A stretch of DNA of 64,000 nucleotides. It comes from Rhodospirillales bacterium. Its GTDB lineage: Bacteria > Pseudomonadota > Alphaproteobacteria > Reyranellales > Reyranellaceae. The first letter of the stretch is position 1, and each line of letters starts with the position of its first letter. Below are positions 25,244 to 34,493 of the stretch, in pieces. A model generated the notes under the pieces. The model searched no databases and had not been told where the DNA came from. It worked only from the letters and a program-made list of their open reading frames with translations. Made by a program: the position numbers and the translations under genes. The stretch is from the NCBI GenBank assembly GCA_016185145.1, contig JACPOB010000111.1, forward strand, positions 1-64,000, read 5' to 3'.

Positions 25244-26325
25244 GTCCTGACAGCGTCCGCCAAATAATCATCGATTTGGCGTTGCGACAATGTCCAGGCA
25301 TCGGCGCCACCCAGGGCTTTCCGGTACCACTTCATCGTGCGCTTGATGACATGCGGCAAGTCCCACGACTCGACATAGCCGAGTTCGTGCCGGATGCGAC
25401 GGGAATCCAGGGCAAGGGTCTTGGCCTCAGGAAAGCTCTGAAGGCCGTCGTGTGCGACACGCGCGCCGTCGCCCCACACCGAAGCTGCAAGTGCTGCGAC
25501 CTCGCCGACAGTCATCGTCCGGCCAGCCGGTGGACCGATATTCCAGGCGACTGGCGCCGGCGGACTGCTGGCGGTTCGCTGCCCTACAAGAAGAATGCCG
25601 TGAACAGCGTCAAGCACATGCTGCCAGGGACGCGCGGCATCAGGGAACCGCACCGACAGAGGCCGGCCCGCATGGAAGGCCCTGACTGCATCTGGGATCA
25701 GGCGGTCTGCGGCCCAGTCGCCGCCGCCGATGACGTTGCCGGCGCGCACCGTCGCAAGCGGTACTTTGGCCTTGTCCAGAAACGAACGCGCATAGACCTC
25801 GGCGGCAATCTCACAGCAGACCTTGCTTCCGCCATAGGGATCGCGAGCGCCAAGCCGGTCGTCTTCCCGATTGTCTGCACCCGGGTTGTCATAGACCTTG
25901 TCCGACGTCATCACGACGACTGCCTCGCAGCCTTGTTCGCGCACGCAATCGAGCAGATTGACCGTCCCCATGATATTGGTTTCGAAAGTCTCAACGGGAT
26001 TGGCGTAGCCCACGCTGACCAGCGGCTGTGCGGCAAGGTGGACGACGATATCGGGTTGAGCCGCTACATAGGCGCGTTTCAGCGCGGCACGATCACGCAC
26101 ATCGGCGATGGTATTGACCAGTCGATGTTCCAAACCGGCCAGAGCAAAAAAGGATGGCTTCGTCGGCGGCGAAAGGGCACAGCCATATATTTCGGCGCCG
26201 AAGTGATGAAGCACGCTCGCCATCCAGCCACCAATGAAGCCAGTGTGGCCGGTCAGGAATATCCGCCGCCCTCGCCAGAACGCGGGATCCAGCGGGGCGG
26301 ACGAGCCACTTAGACCTTCGCCCAT
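25234..26325 (-). CDS. rfbG: CDP-glucose 4,6-dehydratase
   Basis: The protein has 363 residues, usual for RfbG. It has the NAD motif TGHTGFIGGW, the MTSDKVYDN strand typical of RfbG and not of RmlB, and DPYGGSK with the catalytic Tyr-Lys. GGGDWAADRL is another RfbG signature. It converts CDP-glucose to CDP-4-keto-6-deoxyglucose. The start overlaps the end of rfbF by 16 bp, so the two are coupled. Confidence 0.93.
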   Translation of the reverse strand: MGEGLSGSSAPLDPAFWRGRRIFLTGHTGFIGGWMASVLHHFGAEIYGCALSPPTKPSFFALAGLEHRLVNTIADVRDRAALKRAYVAAQPDIVVHLAAQPLVSVGYANPVETFETNIMGTVNLLDCVREQGCEAVVVMTSDKVYDNPGADNREDDRLGARDPYGGSKVCCEIAAEVYARSFLDKAKVPLATVRAGNVIGGGDWAADRLIPDAVRAFHAGRPLSVRFPDAARPWQHVLDAVHGILLVGQRTASSPPAPVAWNIGPPAGRTMTVGEVAALAASVWGDGARVAHDGLQSFPEAKTLALDSRRIRHELGYVESWDLPHVIKRTMKWYRKALGGADAWTLSQRQIDDYLADAVRTCP

Positions 26326-27080
26326 GGGATATGTCCGCTTGCCCAAAGGTCATTAAGGTGCTGCAATTCGCGGTAGGTATCCATGCATTGCCAGAAGCCG
26401 TCATGCTTGTATACCGCCAACTGCCCGCGCGCGGCGACGTCTTCGAGCACGTCCGCCTCAAACGATAGATTCTCGCGGTCAGGAAAGGTGTCGAGCGCCG
26501 AGCGCTCGACGACAAAAAAACCGCCGTTGATCCATCCCGCGCCGGTCTGCGGCTTTTCGAGGAAATGGCGGACAAGGGTGCCGTCGACAAGCAACTCGCC
26601 GAAGCGCGACGGCGGGCGTACGGCAGTGACAGTTATCTGCTTGCCCTGTTCGCGGTGAAAGCGCAGCAGCTCGCCAAGGTCGATGTTGGCCACCCCATCA
26701 CCGTAGGTGGCGAAGAAGCGATCGGACTGAATGTGGGGGGCGATCCGGCGAATGCGGGCGCCGGTCTGGGTATTCATGCCCGTATCGACCAACCGAACCC
26801 GCCAATCCACGTCTTCCTTGGACAGAAGGGTCACCTCGCCGGAGGATAAGTCGACCTCGACATCGGTGCTGTTGTGACGGAAGTTCAGAAAATAGTCGCG
26901 GATAACCTCTCCCTTGTATCCAAGACAGAGAACAAAGTCCCGGACACCATAGGCTCGATAGCGGCGCATAATATGCCAGAGAATCGGATGATCGCCCACC
27001 AGCACCATCGGCTTGGGGCGAACAGTGGTCTCTTCGTGCAGCCGCGTCCCGCGACCTCCACACAAGATGACAGCCTGCAT
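26310..27080 (-). CDS. rfbF: Glucose-1-phosphate cytidylyltransferase
   Basis: This 256-residue protein matches RfbF over its whole length. It has the nucleotide-binding loop CGGRGTRLHEET, VRPKPMVLVG, the ATYGDGVAN metal site and WINGGFFV. It makes CDP-glucose from CTP and glucose 1-phosphate, the first step of the operon that follows on the minus strand. The 184 bp upstream contain no gene and should hold the promoter. Confidence 0.94.
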   Translation of the reverse strand: MQAVILCGGRGTRLHEETTVRPKPMVLVGDHPILWHIMRRYRAYGVRDFVLCLGYKGEVIRDYFLNFRHNSTDVEVDLSSGEVTLLSKEDVDWRVRLVDTGMNTQTGARIRRIAPHIQSDRFFATYGDGVANIDLGELLRFHREQGKQITVTAVRPPSRFGELLVDGTLVRHFLEKPQTGAGWINGGFFVVERSALDTFPDRENLSFEADVLEDVAARGQLAVYKHDGFWQCMDTYRELQHLNDLWASGHIPWAKV

Positions 27081-27264
27081 TGCGCCTCGCTTGACTTGTC
27101 CCGCGCGTGGGCACGGTACTATTCGAATTCAACACTTCAACAAATGTAGATAGTCTAGTTTTGATTTCACCATGGCGACACCTCTTTTCCCATCACTTCA
27201 CCGCAGGCCGGCGTAGTGAGCCAGCAGGAGAGGTGTCCGGTGACGGTTAGGTGCGCGAAGTTGA

Positions 27265-28608
27265 TCACGGCGCGCGGCGGACGACGACATCTACAAGTCT
27301 TGCAACAAGGCGTCCGAGATAGCGGAACGGTCCAACAATTCTCGAAAGAGTTGTATCTCCGATAGCCGCTGGTGTAGTCGCCGAATCTGAGCGCTCAGCT
27401 GAAAGCCTTGCGGTTTCCACCGGTGCGGCCTGAGTTACAGCCGGCGACGATTGGGTTTCTGCCAGTTCGGATTGTTGCGCGCCAGCGTAAACGCTGAACC
27501 TCGCGGTGGCTCTGTAATTGTCCCGCTCGTCCGGAGTAAGAAGGTTGTCGCGGTACCACGGCAAGTGACGACAGGCAAGCCGGTCAGCTATTCTGACCGC
27601 CTTCAAGCAATCGGGGTAGGTAGGATCGAAGTACTTCTTGTTGTACAGGGCGAAGGTCGTATCGACTTCCGCCCGGTAGATCTGATCGCCACTCCTTGTC
27701 CGGGAGAGGGGTGTCTTCCAGAATTGCTCCTCCCATTCCCAAATGAAGTATTCCTGTGACCCGATCGGGAATTTGCGCTGAAGCATGTTCTCATGGTCGG
27801 AGATTTGAAGGGCGAAGCCCGCCTTGCCGATCCGGTAGGTCTCCGTCGCCTCAATCAAATCATCAAGAAAGGTAGCGGGCAGATCAGGATTGAATTGCAG
27901 GTCGGGGTCGGTCAGGCAGAAATGGTCTGGCAGCTGAGCATAGTTGGTGGGGTCTGTGAACAGATCGCGCGGTCCCCGGTTTTGCAGCTGTCTGATCAGA
28001 CTTACAGATTCCGGTAACTGTTCAAAATATGAAAGCATGGGAGGAAAAGTCGAACCGTTGTCGATGACGACAACGTTGCAAAAACCCAGCCCGACCAACT
28101 GATTGACCATCATCTCAAGATAGCTGGGATTGTTGAAACACGGCACATACACGGGGATCCGGGTTTTCAGGTCAGAATCCGCCGAATGATGCAGCATCGA
28201 ATTTTGGTGTTGGAAATACTCCGACATCGATGAAAACTGACGCGCAGCGGAAAGACGGATGTCCGGTTGGCGAATTTGATCCATCGCGACTGCATCCTCT
28301 GCGGCGCCAAATTCAGGAGGAGTCAATCCGTGCCGTATGGTGGCCGAAGAATCAATGAAATATCCTTCGCATTGCCGGTAACCGCCGAGATGGCTGTGGT
28401 TCCGAAGGGTCAGCACATTCTCGTCGAACGTAAATGCCTGTTCATGGTATAGAAAGTGCCGGCGACCCAGGAGCCTATTGTAAAGATGCGTGGGCCAGTT
28501 CGGCCGGGTTACGGTTGACTTGGCGGCCGGACCCGATCGCATTGGCAGACCGAAATAGGATGATGTAGTTTGTAGGATCGCTTCGGATAGTTCTCTGCGC
28601 AATCGCAC
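27265..28608 (-). CDS. Chimeric glycosyltransferase: GT11-like fragment joined to a GT-A-like domain
   Basis: This 447-residue protein starts at GTG 28608, preceded by AAGGCGG. Residues of about 52-95 (YHEQAFTFDENV, LGGYRQCEGYF, IRHGL) match the middle of GT11 fucosyltransferases, where LxGYWQSExYF is typical. The GT11 nucleotide-binding parts are missing. From about 148 a different fold begins with RIPVYVPCFNNPSYLEMM and has TDPDLQF at 233-239 as a possible metal site. The last about 70 residues are low complexity. The GT11 piece may be a relic or a binding module. Base composition is AT-richer than the flanks. Confidence 0.6.
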   Translation of the reverse strand: MRLRRELSEAILQTTSSYFGLPMRSGPAAKSTVTRPNWPTHLYNRLLGRRHFLYHEQAFTFDENVLTLRNHSHLGGYRQCEGYFIDSSATIRHGLTPPEFGAAEDAVAMDQIRQPDIRLSAARQFSSMSEYFQHQNSMLHHSADSDLKTRIPVYVPCFNNPSYLEMMVNQLVGLGFCNVVVIDNGSTFPPMLSYFEQLPESVSLIRQLQNRGPRDLFTDPTNYAQLPDHFCLTDPDLQFNPDLPATFLDDLIEATETYRIGKAGFALQISDHENMLQRKFPIGSQEYFIWEWEEQFWKTPLSRTRSGDQIYRAEVDTTFALYNKKYFDPTYPDCLKAVRIADRLACRHLPWYRDNLLTPDERDNYRATARFSVYAGAQQSELAETQSSPAVTQAAPVETARLSAERSDSATTPAAIGDTTLSRIVGPFRYLGRLVARLVDVVVRRAP

Positions 28609-28647
28609 GGGGGCCGCCTTGACTGCGATTTTCGCATTAGGTCAAAT

Positions 28648-29502
28648 ATGTCATCAGGCAACCTCGTCTTCGATTGCTTTACGTTCTTTAATGAACTCGA
28701 ATTGCTGGAGATCCGGCTTGCGGAGATGTCCAGCGCGGTAGACGTCTTTGTGCTGGTCGAGGCGCCAGTGACCTTTCAGGGGAAGCCGAAGCCCCTGGTA
28801 TTTGCCGATAACCGATCGCGGTTCAGGAGCTATCTCTCTCGTATCCGGCACATCGTAGTCGATGACATGCCAGGTGGGGAGGCGGCGTGGCCTCGCGAGT
28901 TTCATCAGCGGAATGCGATTCGTCGCGGGCTGGAAGACGCCCCGTCCAATGCTCACGTCTTGGTGTCGGACGCAGACGAGATCATTCGACCTCGGGCCGT
29001 AACCGCAGCACGCAGGCTGAATGCATTTTGCTTCTTCGCCATGGACTTGCATTTCTATTTTTTGGACCGTCGACACGAGCGGCCTTGGATGAAGGCTTAT
29101 GCTGCGCCGTGGGCCTACGTTCGAGAAATGGAGGACCTCAGCGAACCGCGCATGATGGGGGATGGGTATTTCGTTAAGCACGGGTTCGATCCCGCGCACC
29201 ATGTGATCAGGAACTCTGGTTGGCATTTCACATATATGGGTGGTGTAGAGAGAATGCTTGCTAAGTTGCGGGCCTTCTCCCACCAGGAAGAGGAAGTAGT
29301 GCGATGGCAGGATGAGGCAGCTCTACGCCGAGAAATTGAAGCGGGGCGCTGGTTTTACGACGGCGAACCGTTGTCGGCAGCATCGCTGCGCGCGCTTCCC
29401 GTCTTGGTGCGTCGTTTTCCGGCTCATTATCATACGATCGGGCTGCTTGCGTCGTTGCCGAACTTGAGACAGCGGTTGGCAGCTTTCGTGGGTGTGCGAT
29501 AG
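28648..29502 (+). CDS. Glycosyltransferase family 17 protein
   Basis: This 284-residue protein shows the GT17 pattern known from beta-1,4-mannosyl-glycoprotein N-acetylglucosaminyltransferase relatives. It has FDCFTFFNELELLEIRL at the start, VLVEAPVTFQGKPKP, a VSDADEII metal motif and GWHFTYMGG near the C-terminus. It probably adds an N-acetylhexosamine-type residue to the polysaccharide. AGG precedes the ATG by 6 nt. It is divergent from the chimeric gene with only 39 bp between, so their promoters must overlap. Confidence 0.85.
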   Translation: MSSGNLVFDCFTFFNELELLEIRLAEMSSAVDVFVLVEAPVTFQGKPKPLVFADNRSRFRSYLSRIRHIVVDDMPGGEAAWPREFHQRNAIRRGLEDAPSNAHVLVSDADEIIRPRAVTAARRLNAFCFFAMDLHFYFLDRRHERPWMKAYAAPWAYVREMEDLSEPRMMGDGYFVKHGFDPAHHVIRNSGWHFTYMGGVERMLAKLRAFSHQEEEVVRWQDEAALRREIEAGRWFYDGEPLSAASLRALPVLVRRFPAHYHTIGLLASLPNLRQRLAAFVGVR

Positions 29503-29549
29503 CGATGCTCGTCGTTCAGGGTTGTTGGGAATGCCGGAATTGATCGGCG

Positions 29550-29812
29550 ATGGTGTGTCACGACTGGTTCTCCTACAACATCGGCAATGGGACGATTTGG
29601 CTTGCAGAGTTCAAGGGAAAGCCCGGCGTGCGCGCCTGGAGGTCGGCTCCTATGAGGGCCGATCAGCGGTGTGGCTCATCAAGAACGTACTGGCCGATGA
29701 GACCAGTTCGATTGACTGCTGCGACCCGCCTCATCGGTCCGCGTCAGGAAGGACCCGCGTTCAATTTGTCAGGGCTCGACCAATATGGTTGACTTGGTGT
29801 GAGGGTGAGTAA
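29550..29812 (+). pseudogene. Frameshifted remnant of a class I SAM methyltransferase
   Basis: One frame reads HDWFSYNIGNGTIWLAEFKG and then loses sense; the neighbouring frame continues RLEVGSYEGRSAVWLIKN and SSIDCCDP. Together these are the start and SAM-binding part of a methyltransferase with the usual LEIGSxEGRSAVWL form. The join needs one missing base near 29632, where GCGCGCCTGG would have been GCGCGCCCTGG. The rest of the fold is absent, so it is a truncated relic. It lies between the GT17 gene and the FkbM gene; nothing else is seen in 29503-29990. Confidence 0.72.
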
Positions 29813-29990
29813 AGAGCCCAGCCGCGCTTTGCTTACAACTATAGCGAACACCGAGGTTGGGTCTGTCAACTCGCGGCGCACCAAGCCTCCCATCGCTGGG
29901 AAGCCTAGCCTCTCGAGCGATGAGCGCTAAGCGTCTTTCTGCAAGGCTGGAGCCGGCTGTTGCGTGCGGCAGCATTATGATGGAGAGATC

Positions 29991-32105
29991 GTGGCCGATA
30001 CAAATCGTACTATGCCGGAGCATGACGTTCCTGCTGATGCTGCCGATTTTGAATATCCCAAAGACTGGATCGTCTCTTATGCACAGACTCACGAAGACGT
30101 TCTTTTGTGGCGCGCCCTCCACTCCGTCACGCCTGGATTCTACGTTGATGTCGGAGCTCACGATCCTACCGACCTGTCAGTTACGCGTGCATTTTACGAA
30201 CGAGGCTGGCGCGGCATCAACATAGAGCCGATCCCATTCTACGCTAAGAGACTTCGCGAAGAGCGACCCCGCGATCAGATCTTGGAAGTCGCCTTGGGCG
30301 ATAAGCCTGGAATAGCAACGCTCTACGATTTTGGCGACACAGGGCTATCAACCATCGACACGGACATAGCAAAGGAACATGCGGCATCGGGCTTTCCATC
30401 GAGCGAGTTGCGTGTGCCTGTCATAACATTGGCGGCTGCTGTGGATGGCTTGGGTAACCAGGATGTACATTTTCTCAAGATTGACGTCGAAGGCTACGAA
30501 CGACAGGTACTAAGCGGTGCGGACTTCAATAAGTTTCGACCGTGGATTGTACTGGTAGAAGCTACCAAGCCGTTGACGACGAAACCAAGCTTCGGTGCTT
30601 GGGAGCCTTTGCTGCTGAACGCGGGATACCACTTTGTGTATTTTGATGGGCTTAATCGCTTCTATGTTTCCGAGGAGCACCTTGATCTGAAGCGTTATTT
30701 TTCTGTACCAGTAAGTACCGCGGACCCCTTTGGGGATCACAAGGTGCTGCGTCTATCTGCTGCAGTGGAGGCGTTGGAGCGTGAGAGGCTCAAGCACGAA
30801 GTGCCGAGGCTTCAAGGCACTGCTCAACCGTGTGAGTCGAGCAACGCCGCTGGACTGCGGCGGGTCGTTGAAGCCCAGGCGGCGGACCTTGTGCGCTTGC
30901 GCCGAGCACTCGTATCGTTACAACCAGCGGGCAGTCAGAGCCGCGAGGACGAGATTCTTGCGGCCAAGGAAGAGCTCTCTGAGTGGATACGTTCCATCGT
31001 GATTTCGGACCTAGTTCGAACTCAAGAAACCATCACCGATGTTCTTAGGCAATCGCGGTGGCGACGTTTAGGCGAACGTCTGGGCGCGGTAAGACAGATG
31101 AGTTGGGAGACCGGCCGTTGGCGGACGCATCTCTTGGGGGCAAACAACAGTGCCGAGCCAGACACGGAGAACGCGGCGCATGAGAGTTCTGTCCCTGATC
31201 TCTTGGCAGAGCTTAAGCGGCTTAACGGGCTACTCGACGAAATTCGAGGAGCGCGATGGCGAAAGCTCGGCCAGTGGCTTGGTTTGGAAGAACGCTCAGC
31301 ATGGGAGGCCGGTCTATGGCGTAGTCCGCTTTTACTGCAGCCCTTTCCGGTTATTGAAGCTACTCCAAAAGAGACATCTCCGCCGGTACGCCTTCAAGGG
31401 AAATCACGACCTTCCCCAACTAGCCACGAAGGCTTCGTTGAATATATCACTCAGCGCTTTATTGAAGAGTGTCGCGGGTTTGCAACGGACGTGATCCTCG
31501 ACATCGGTGCAAATACCGGTCAATTCGCTAGAGACCTTCGGGCCCGAGGGTATCATGGTCACATAGTGAGTTTTGAGCCGCTGTCCCAAGCCTATGCGGA
31601 GCTAGTTGGTGCCGCCGATTCGGACCCACTGTGGGACGTCGCTGAGCGCTGCGCGATTGGCGCGAATGATGGTTGGGCTGAGATCAATATTGCCGGCAAT
31701 TCATATAGCTCCTCGTTGCTTCCCATGCTGGATCTACACCGTGAAGCAGCACCCCACTCAGCATATACAGGGAAGGAACCTTGCCGAGTTACTACTCTTG
31801 ACTCATTCGTCGACGGAACCTTTTCGGATCCGACAACCATTTTTGGCGTCAAGATCGACACACAGGGGTACGAGGCGGAGGTCTTGGCTGGCCTTAAGCG
31901 AAATCACAATCGGGTTAAGGTCATTCTGTGCGAGATGTCCGTAGCGCCCCTTTACGCCCGGGGGCCAACCATGAGTGAGCTTTCTGATTTGCTGGCAGAG
32001 CTCAATTATCACTGTGTCGCACTTTGCCCGGAATTACTGGATCCAAGAACAGGCAAGCTACTCCAGGTCAACGGTGTTTTTGTAAAGCGGGCTAGTACCG
32101 ACTGA
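29991..32105 (+). CDS. Double FkbM methyltransferase with a repeated linker
   Basis: The protein has 704 residues from GTG 29991, which has GGAG 5-6 nt upstream. Two FkbM-type SAM domains are present: one at about 49-240 with FYVDVGAHDP and FLKIDVEGYE, and one at about 500-700 with ILDIGANTGQF and VKIDTQGYEAEVL. Between them a 27-residue unit occurs twice, near 354 and 421, with the shared pattern RWR.LG..LG....WE.G.WR..LL. Such proteins methylate sugar hydroxyls. Two domains in one chain could cap or modify two positions. Confidence 0.82.
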   Translation: MADTNRTMPEHDVPADAADFEYPKDWIVSYAQTHEDVLLWRALHSVTPGFYVDVGAHDPTDLSVTRAFYERGWRGINIEPIPFYAKRLREERPRDQILEVALGDKPGIATLYDFGDTGLSTIDTDIAKEHAASGFPSSELRVPVITLAAAVDGLGNQDVHFLKIDVEGYERQVLSGADFNKFRPWIVLVEATKPLTTKPSFGAWEPLLLNAGYHFVYFDGLNRFYVSEEHLDLKRYFSVPVSTADPFGDHKVLRLSAAVEALERERLKHEVPRLQGTAQPCESSNAAGLRRVVEAQAADLVRLRRALVSLQPAGSQSREDEILAAKEELSEWIRSIVISDLVRTQETITDVLRQSRWRRLGERLGAVRQMSWETGRWRTHLLGANNSAEPDTENAAHESSVPDLLAELKRLNGLLDEIRGARWRKLGQWLGLEERSAWEAGLWRSPLLLQPFPVIEATPKETSPPVRLQGKSRPSPTSHEGFVEYITQRFIEECRGFATDVILDIGANTGQFARDLRARGYHGHIVSFEPLSQAYAELVGAADSDPLWDVAERCAIGANDGWAEINIAGNSYSSSLLPMLDLHREAAPHSAYTGKEPCRVTTLDSFVDGTFSDPTTIFGVKIDTQGYEAEVLAGLKRNHNRVKVILCEMSVAPLYARGPTMSELSDLLAELNYHCVALCPELLDPRTGKLLQVNGVFVKRASTD

Positions 32106-32129
32106 TTTTTGGGGGATCAGAATAGAACG

Positions 32130-34412
32130 ATGCGCATCGCTGTCATAAATCCTTTCCCCAACGTTCCTCAGGTCGCAGAAGCCGAATGGATTCGCCGCTT
32201 TGGCGCAGCTTGCGACAGGCTAGGGTTCGAACCAGTCGAGGTGATCACTTCAGACGATATCTTGCGCTGCAATCCAGATTGCGTGCTCGCTACACACGAG
32301 GTCTCGGCGAAGCTCACGGAGTTTCCGACGCTTGGCTTGCATTGGAATCCGCCCGATTTCTTTGCCGAAGATCCCGCGCGTTGTAAGGCGGTTCTTAGCC
32401 TGGATGGTCATCTTTGCGGCTCCAAGTCGATTGCAGATTGGATAAACGACTTTTCAGTGGGTCACGGGAAGAGGGCCGTGATTCATGATGGGCTCATGCT
32501 TCCGTCGACCCCCGACTTTGGACCAGCTAGGTCGCTCCCATCGGAGCCAGCAATCTTTTATGCTGGTATTCATTGGGATGGTTCACGTCACGGGGAAATC
32601 TTTCGTGCGCTGGATACACACGTTTCTTTGAGACTCTACGGCCCGCCGACTGCATGGGCTAACCATCATGCATACCGGGGCTCATTGCCATTTGATGGTG
32701 TTTCAATCGTCGAAGCGATTAGAGACGCGGGAATCGCCCTTTGTTTGCATAAATCCGCTCACCGCAGAGCCAACTGTCCGACGATGAGGCTCTTCGAAGC
32801 TGCCGCAGCCGGAGCCTTGATCATAACTGATGACTTCGAGTTTCCTCGCTACTGGCTCCGTGACAGTGTCCTTTACGTAAAGGCGGATTCGGCCCCCAAT
32901 ATGGTCGTCCGGCAGATCCTCTCTCATCTGGAATGGGCAAGGCATAATTCGGAGGCGGCAAGTCGATTGGCGAAGCGTTCTAACGAACTCTTCAGGCAAA
33001 ATTTGAACCTCGAAAGGATGCTCAGATCGCTTCCCGAATTTGTCGATCAAGTTCGCAAACGCCGTAGCATGGTGTTAGTGGAAGCCACGAAACATGAGAT
33101 CCAACCCGTTGTTGAATACATTGTTCGAGTTGGGTTGAGACCGGCAAAAACGGTCGCGCGCGCCCTTGCCAGTTTGGCGGCCCAAACTTACCAAGACATT
33201 GCTATTGTCTTGGTCCAGTTCCATCCGGTCCCGGGGCTTGATGCCGTAGTAGACGAGTTCAGGTCGCGATTTCGCTGGATTCGCCACATCGTTGTCCCGA
33301 ACAACGGGATCAGAAGCACTAGCTGGTGGGCAGGCCTGAAAGCCCTGACGGCAGATTACTTTGCAATGCTCGACGATGATGACTCCCTTTTCCCTAACCA
33401 CGTCGCATCGTTGATGGATCACTTTAGGCGTAACCCGAAGTGTGGATTTGTTTACTCTGGCCTCATAAAGTACGAGGAAGAGCCCAGCCACTATGTGGAT
33501 GCCCCCCAGTTCTATGAACGGCGACAGATTTACGTTCTTTCGGAAGAGGACTTCCGTAACATCTCGCCAATGAATAACGTCATAGGGAACCATTCGTGGA
33601 TTTGTCGCAGGTCCCTTCTCGACAACGACATGTTGGTCGATCCAGAGATCGAATGGGCGGAGGATGTATATTTCACGGTCCTAATGGCTGAGCGGGCCCA
33701 GTTTGGGTTCACTGCAATGGCCACTGCCCTCTGGCATTGGCGGTCCGCGACAAAGGACAATTGGTCTTTGTCGCACTCCAATGCAACGGCCGAAGCCTCC
33801 TTGGCGCGTTGGCAAGACCGACTTCAAGCCGTTAGATTGCCTTCGCACAATCGCGTGCCGAAGTCTGCCGGTCGCTATGACTTGGATAAAGCATTGAGGG
33901 AAGACCTCCAATTGCAGTCTTCGAAAAGGGTCCAGGTTCCTCAGGAGCTGAACGAAAGTTCGATAGTGGAATTTGGACGTTGTGAGAATGTGTGCCTGCA
34001 TTTTGAGCGGAAGGCAGTTTATCTAGAGGAAGACGCCAGCTTCTCTATGCATAGGATTGAGCAGGTCGGCATTCCGGTTGTCCCAAAGCAGAGCTACACG
34101 GTGGAGATTGTTGCGCGGCCGCGGGGCCGCAACCAACTTAGGATCGAATTCCGGGACAGGGAGCAAACCGCATATGCCCGGGCTAATTTTGACCTTGGGG
34201 AGGGGCGGATTGTAGCAAGCACGAGCGAAGAAAGTGTTGCGGTCGGTCCGGCAGATGAGGACTGGGTTCGCTGTCAACTGTCGCTTACCCCAATGTCGGA
34301 CGAGGCCATCGTCACTGTCACGATTGTGGATCACGAGGGAGCTGTGGTTTATCAAGGTAGGGGGCAGGGAGGCATCGATATCAGACCGCCAATAATTGTA
34401 GGCCGTACCTGA
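32130..34412 (+). CDS. Multidomain glycosyltransferase: GT-B-like, GT2-like and C-terminal beta domain
   Basis: The protein has 760 residues from ATG 32130; a TTG at 32109 would add seven. Residues of about 1-320 look like a GT-B protein of the CgeB/group 1 kind, with IFYAGIHWDGSRHGEIFRAL and MRLFEAAAAGALIITDD. A GT2-like domain follows with ALASLAAQTYQDIAIVLVQ and the DDDDSL metal site near 415. From about 630 there is a beta-rich tail suggestive of carbohydrate binding. It starts 24 bp after the double FkbM gene. The sugars transferred are unknown. Confidence 0.78.
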   Translation: MRIAVINPFPNVPQVAEAEWIRRFGAACDRLGFEPVEVITSDDILRCNPDCVLATHEVSAKLTEFPTLGLHWNPPDFFAEDPARCKAVLSLDGHLCGSKSIADWINDFSVGHGKRAVIHDGLMLPSTPDFGPARSLPSEPAIFYAGIHWDGSRHGEIFRALDTHVSLRLYGPPTAWANHHAYRGSLPFDGVSIVEAIRDAGIALCLHKSAHRRANCPTMRLFEAAAAGALIITDDFEFPRYWLRDSVLYVKADSAPNMVVRQILSHLEWARHNSEAASRLAKRSNELFRQNLNLERMLRSLPEFVDQVRKRRSMVLVEATKHEIQPVVEYIVRVGLRPAKTVARALASLAAQTYQDIAIVLVQFHPVPGLDAVVDEFRSRFRWIRHIVVPNNGIRSTSWWAGLKALTADYFAMLDDDDSLFPNHVASLMDHFRRNPKCGFVYSGLIKYEEEPSHYVDAPQFYERRQIYVLSEEDFRNISPMNNVIGNHSWICRRSLLDNDMLVDPEIEWAEDVYFTVLMAERAQFGFTAMATALWHWRSATKDNWSLSHSNATAEASLARWQDRLQAVRLPSHNRVPKSAGRYDLDKALREDLQLQSSKRVQVPQELNESSIVEFGRCENVCLHFERKAVYLEEDASFSMHRIEQVGIPVVPKQSYTVEIVARPRGRNQLRIEFRDREQTAYARANFDLGEGRIVASTSEESVAVGPADEDWVRCQLSLTPMSDEAIVTVTIVDHEGAVVYQGRGQGGIDIRPPIIVGRT

Positions 34413-34493
34413 CGTTGCCCCGGCGTTTAATCGGGTTTAATCCAGATTGAAGTGAAGCAGCCCTTAGGAGAGGACCAAGGCACTCGGGACTCT

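Noticed and set aside
29492-29812. Intact small protein of 106 residues
   Set aside because: Only its middle part has sense as a methyltransferase SAM motif; the preceding part of that motif region lies in another frame, so it is a frameshifted relic.
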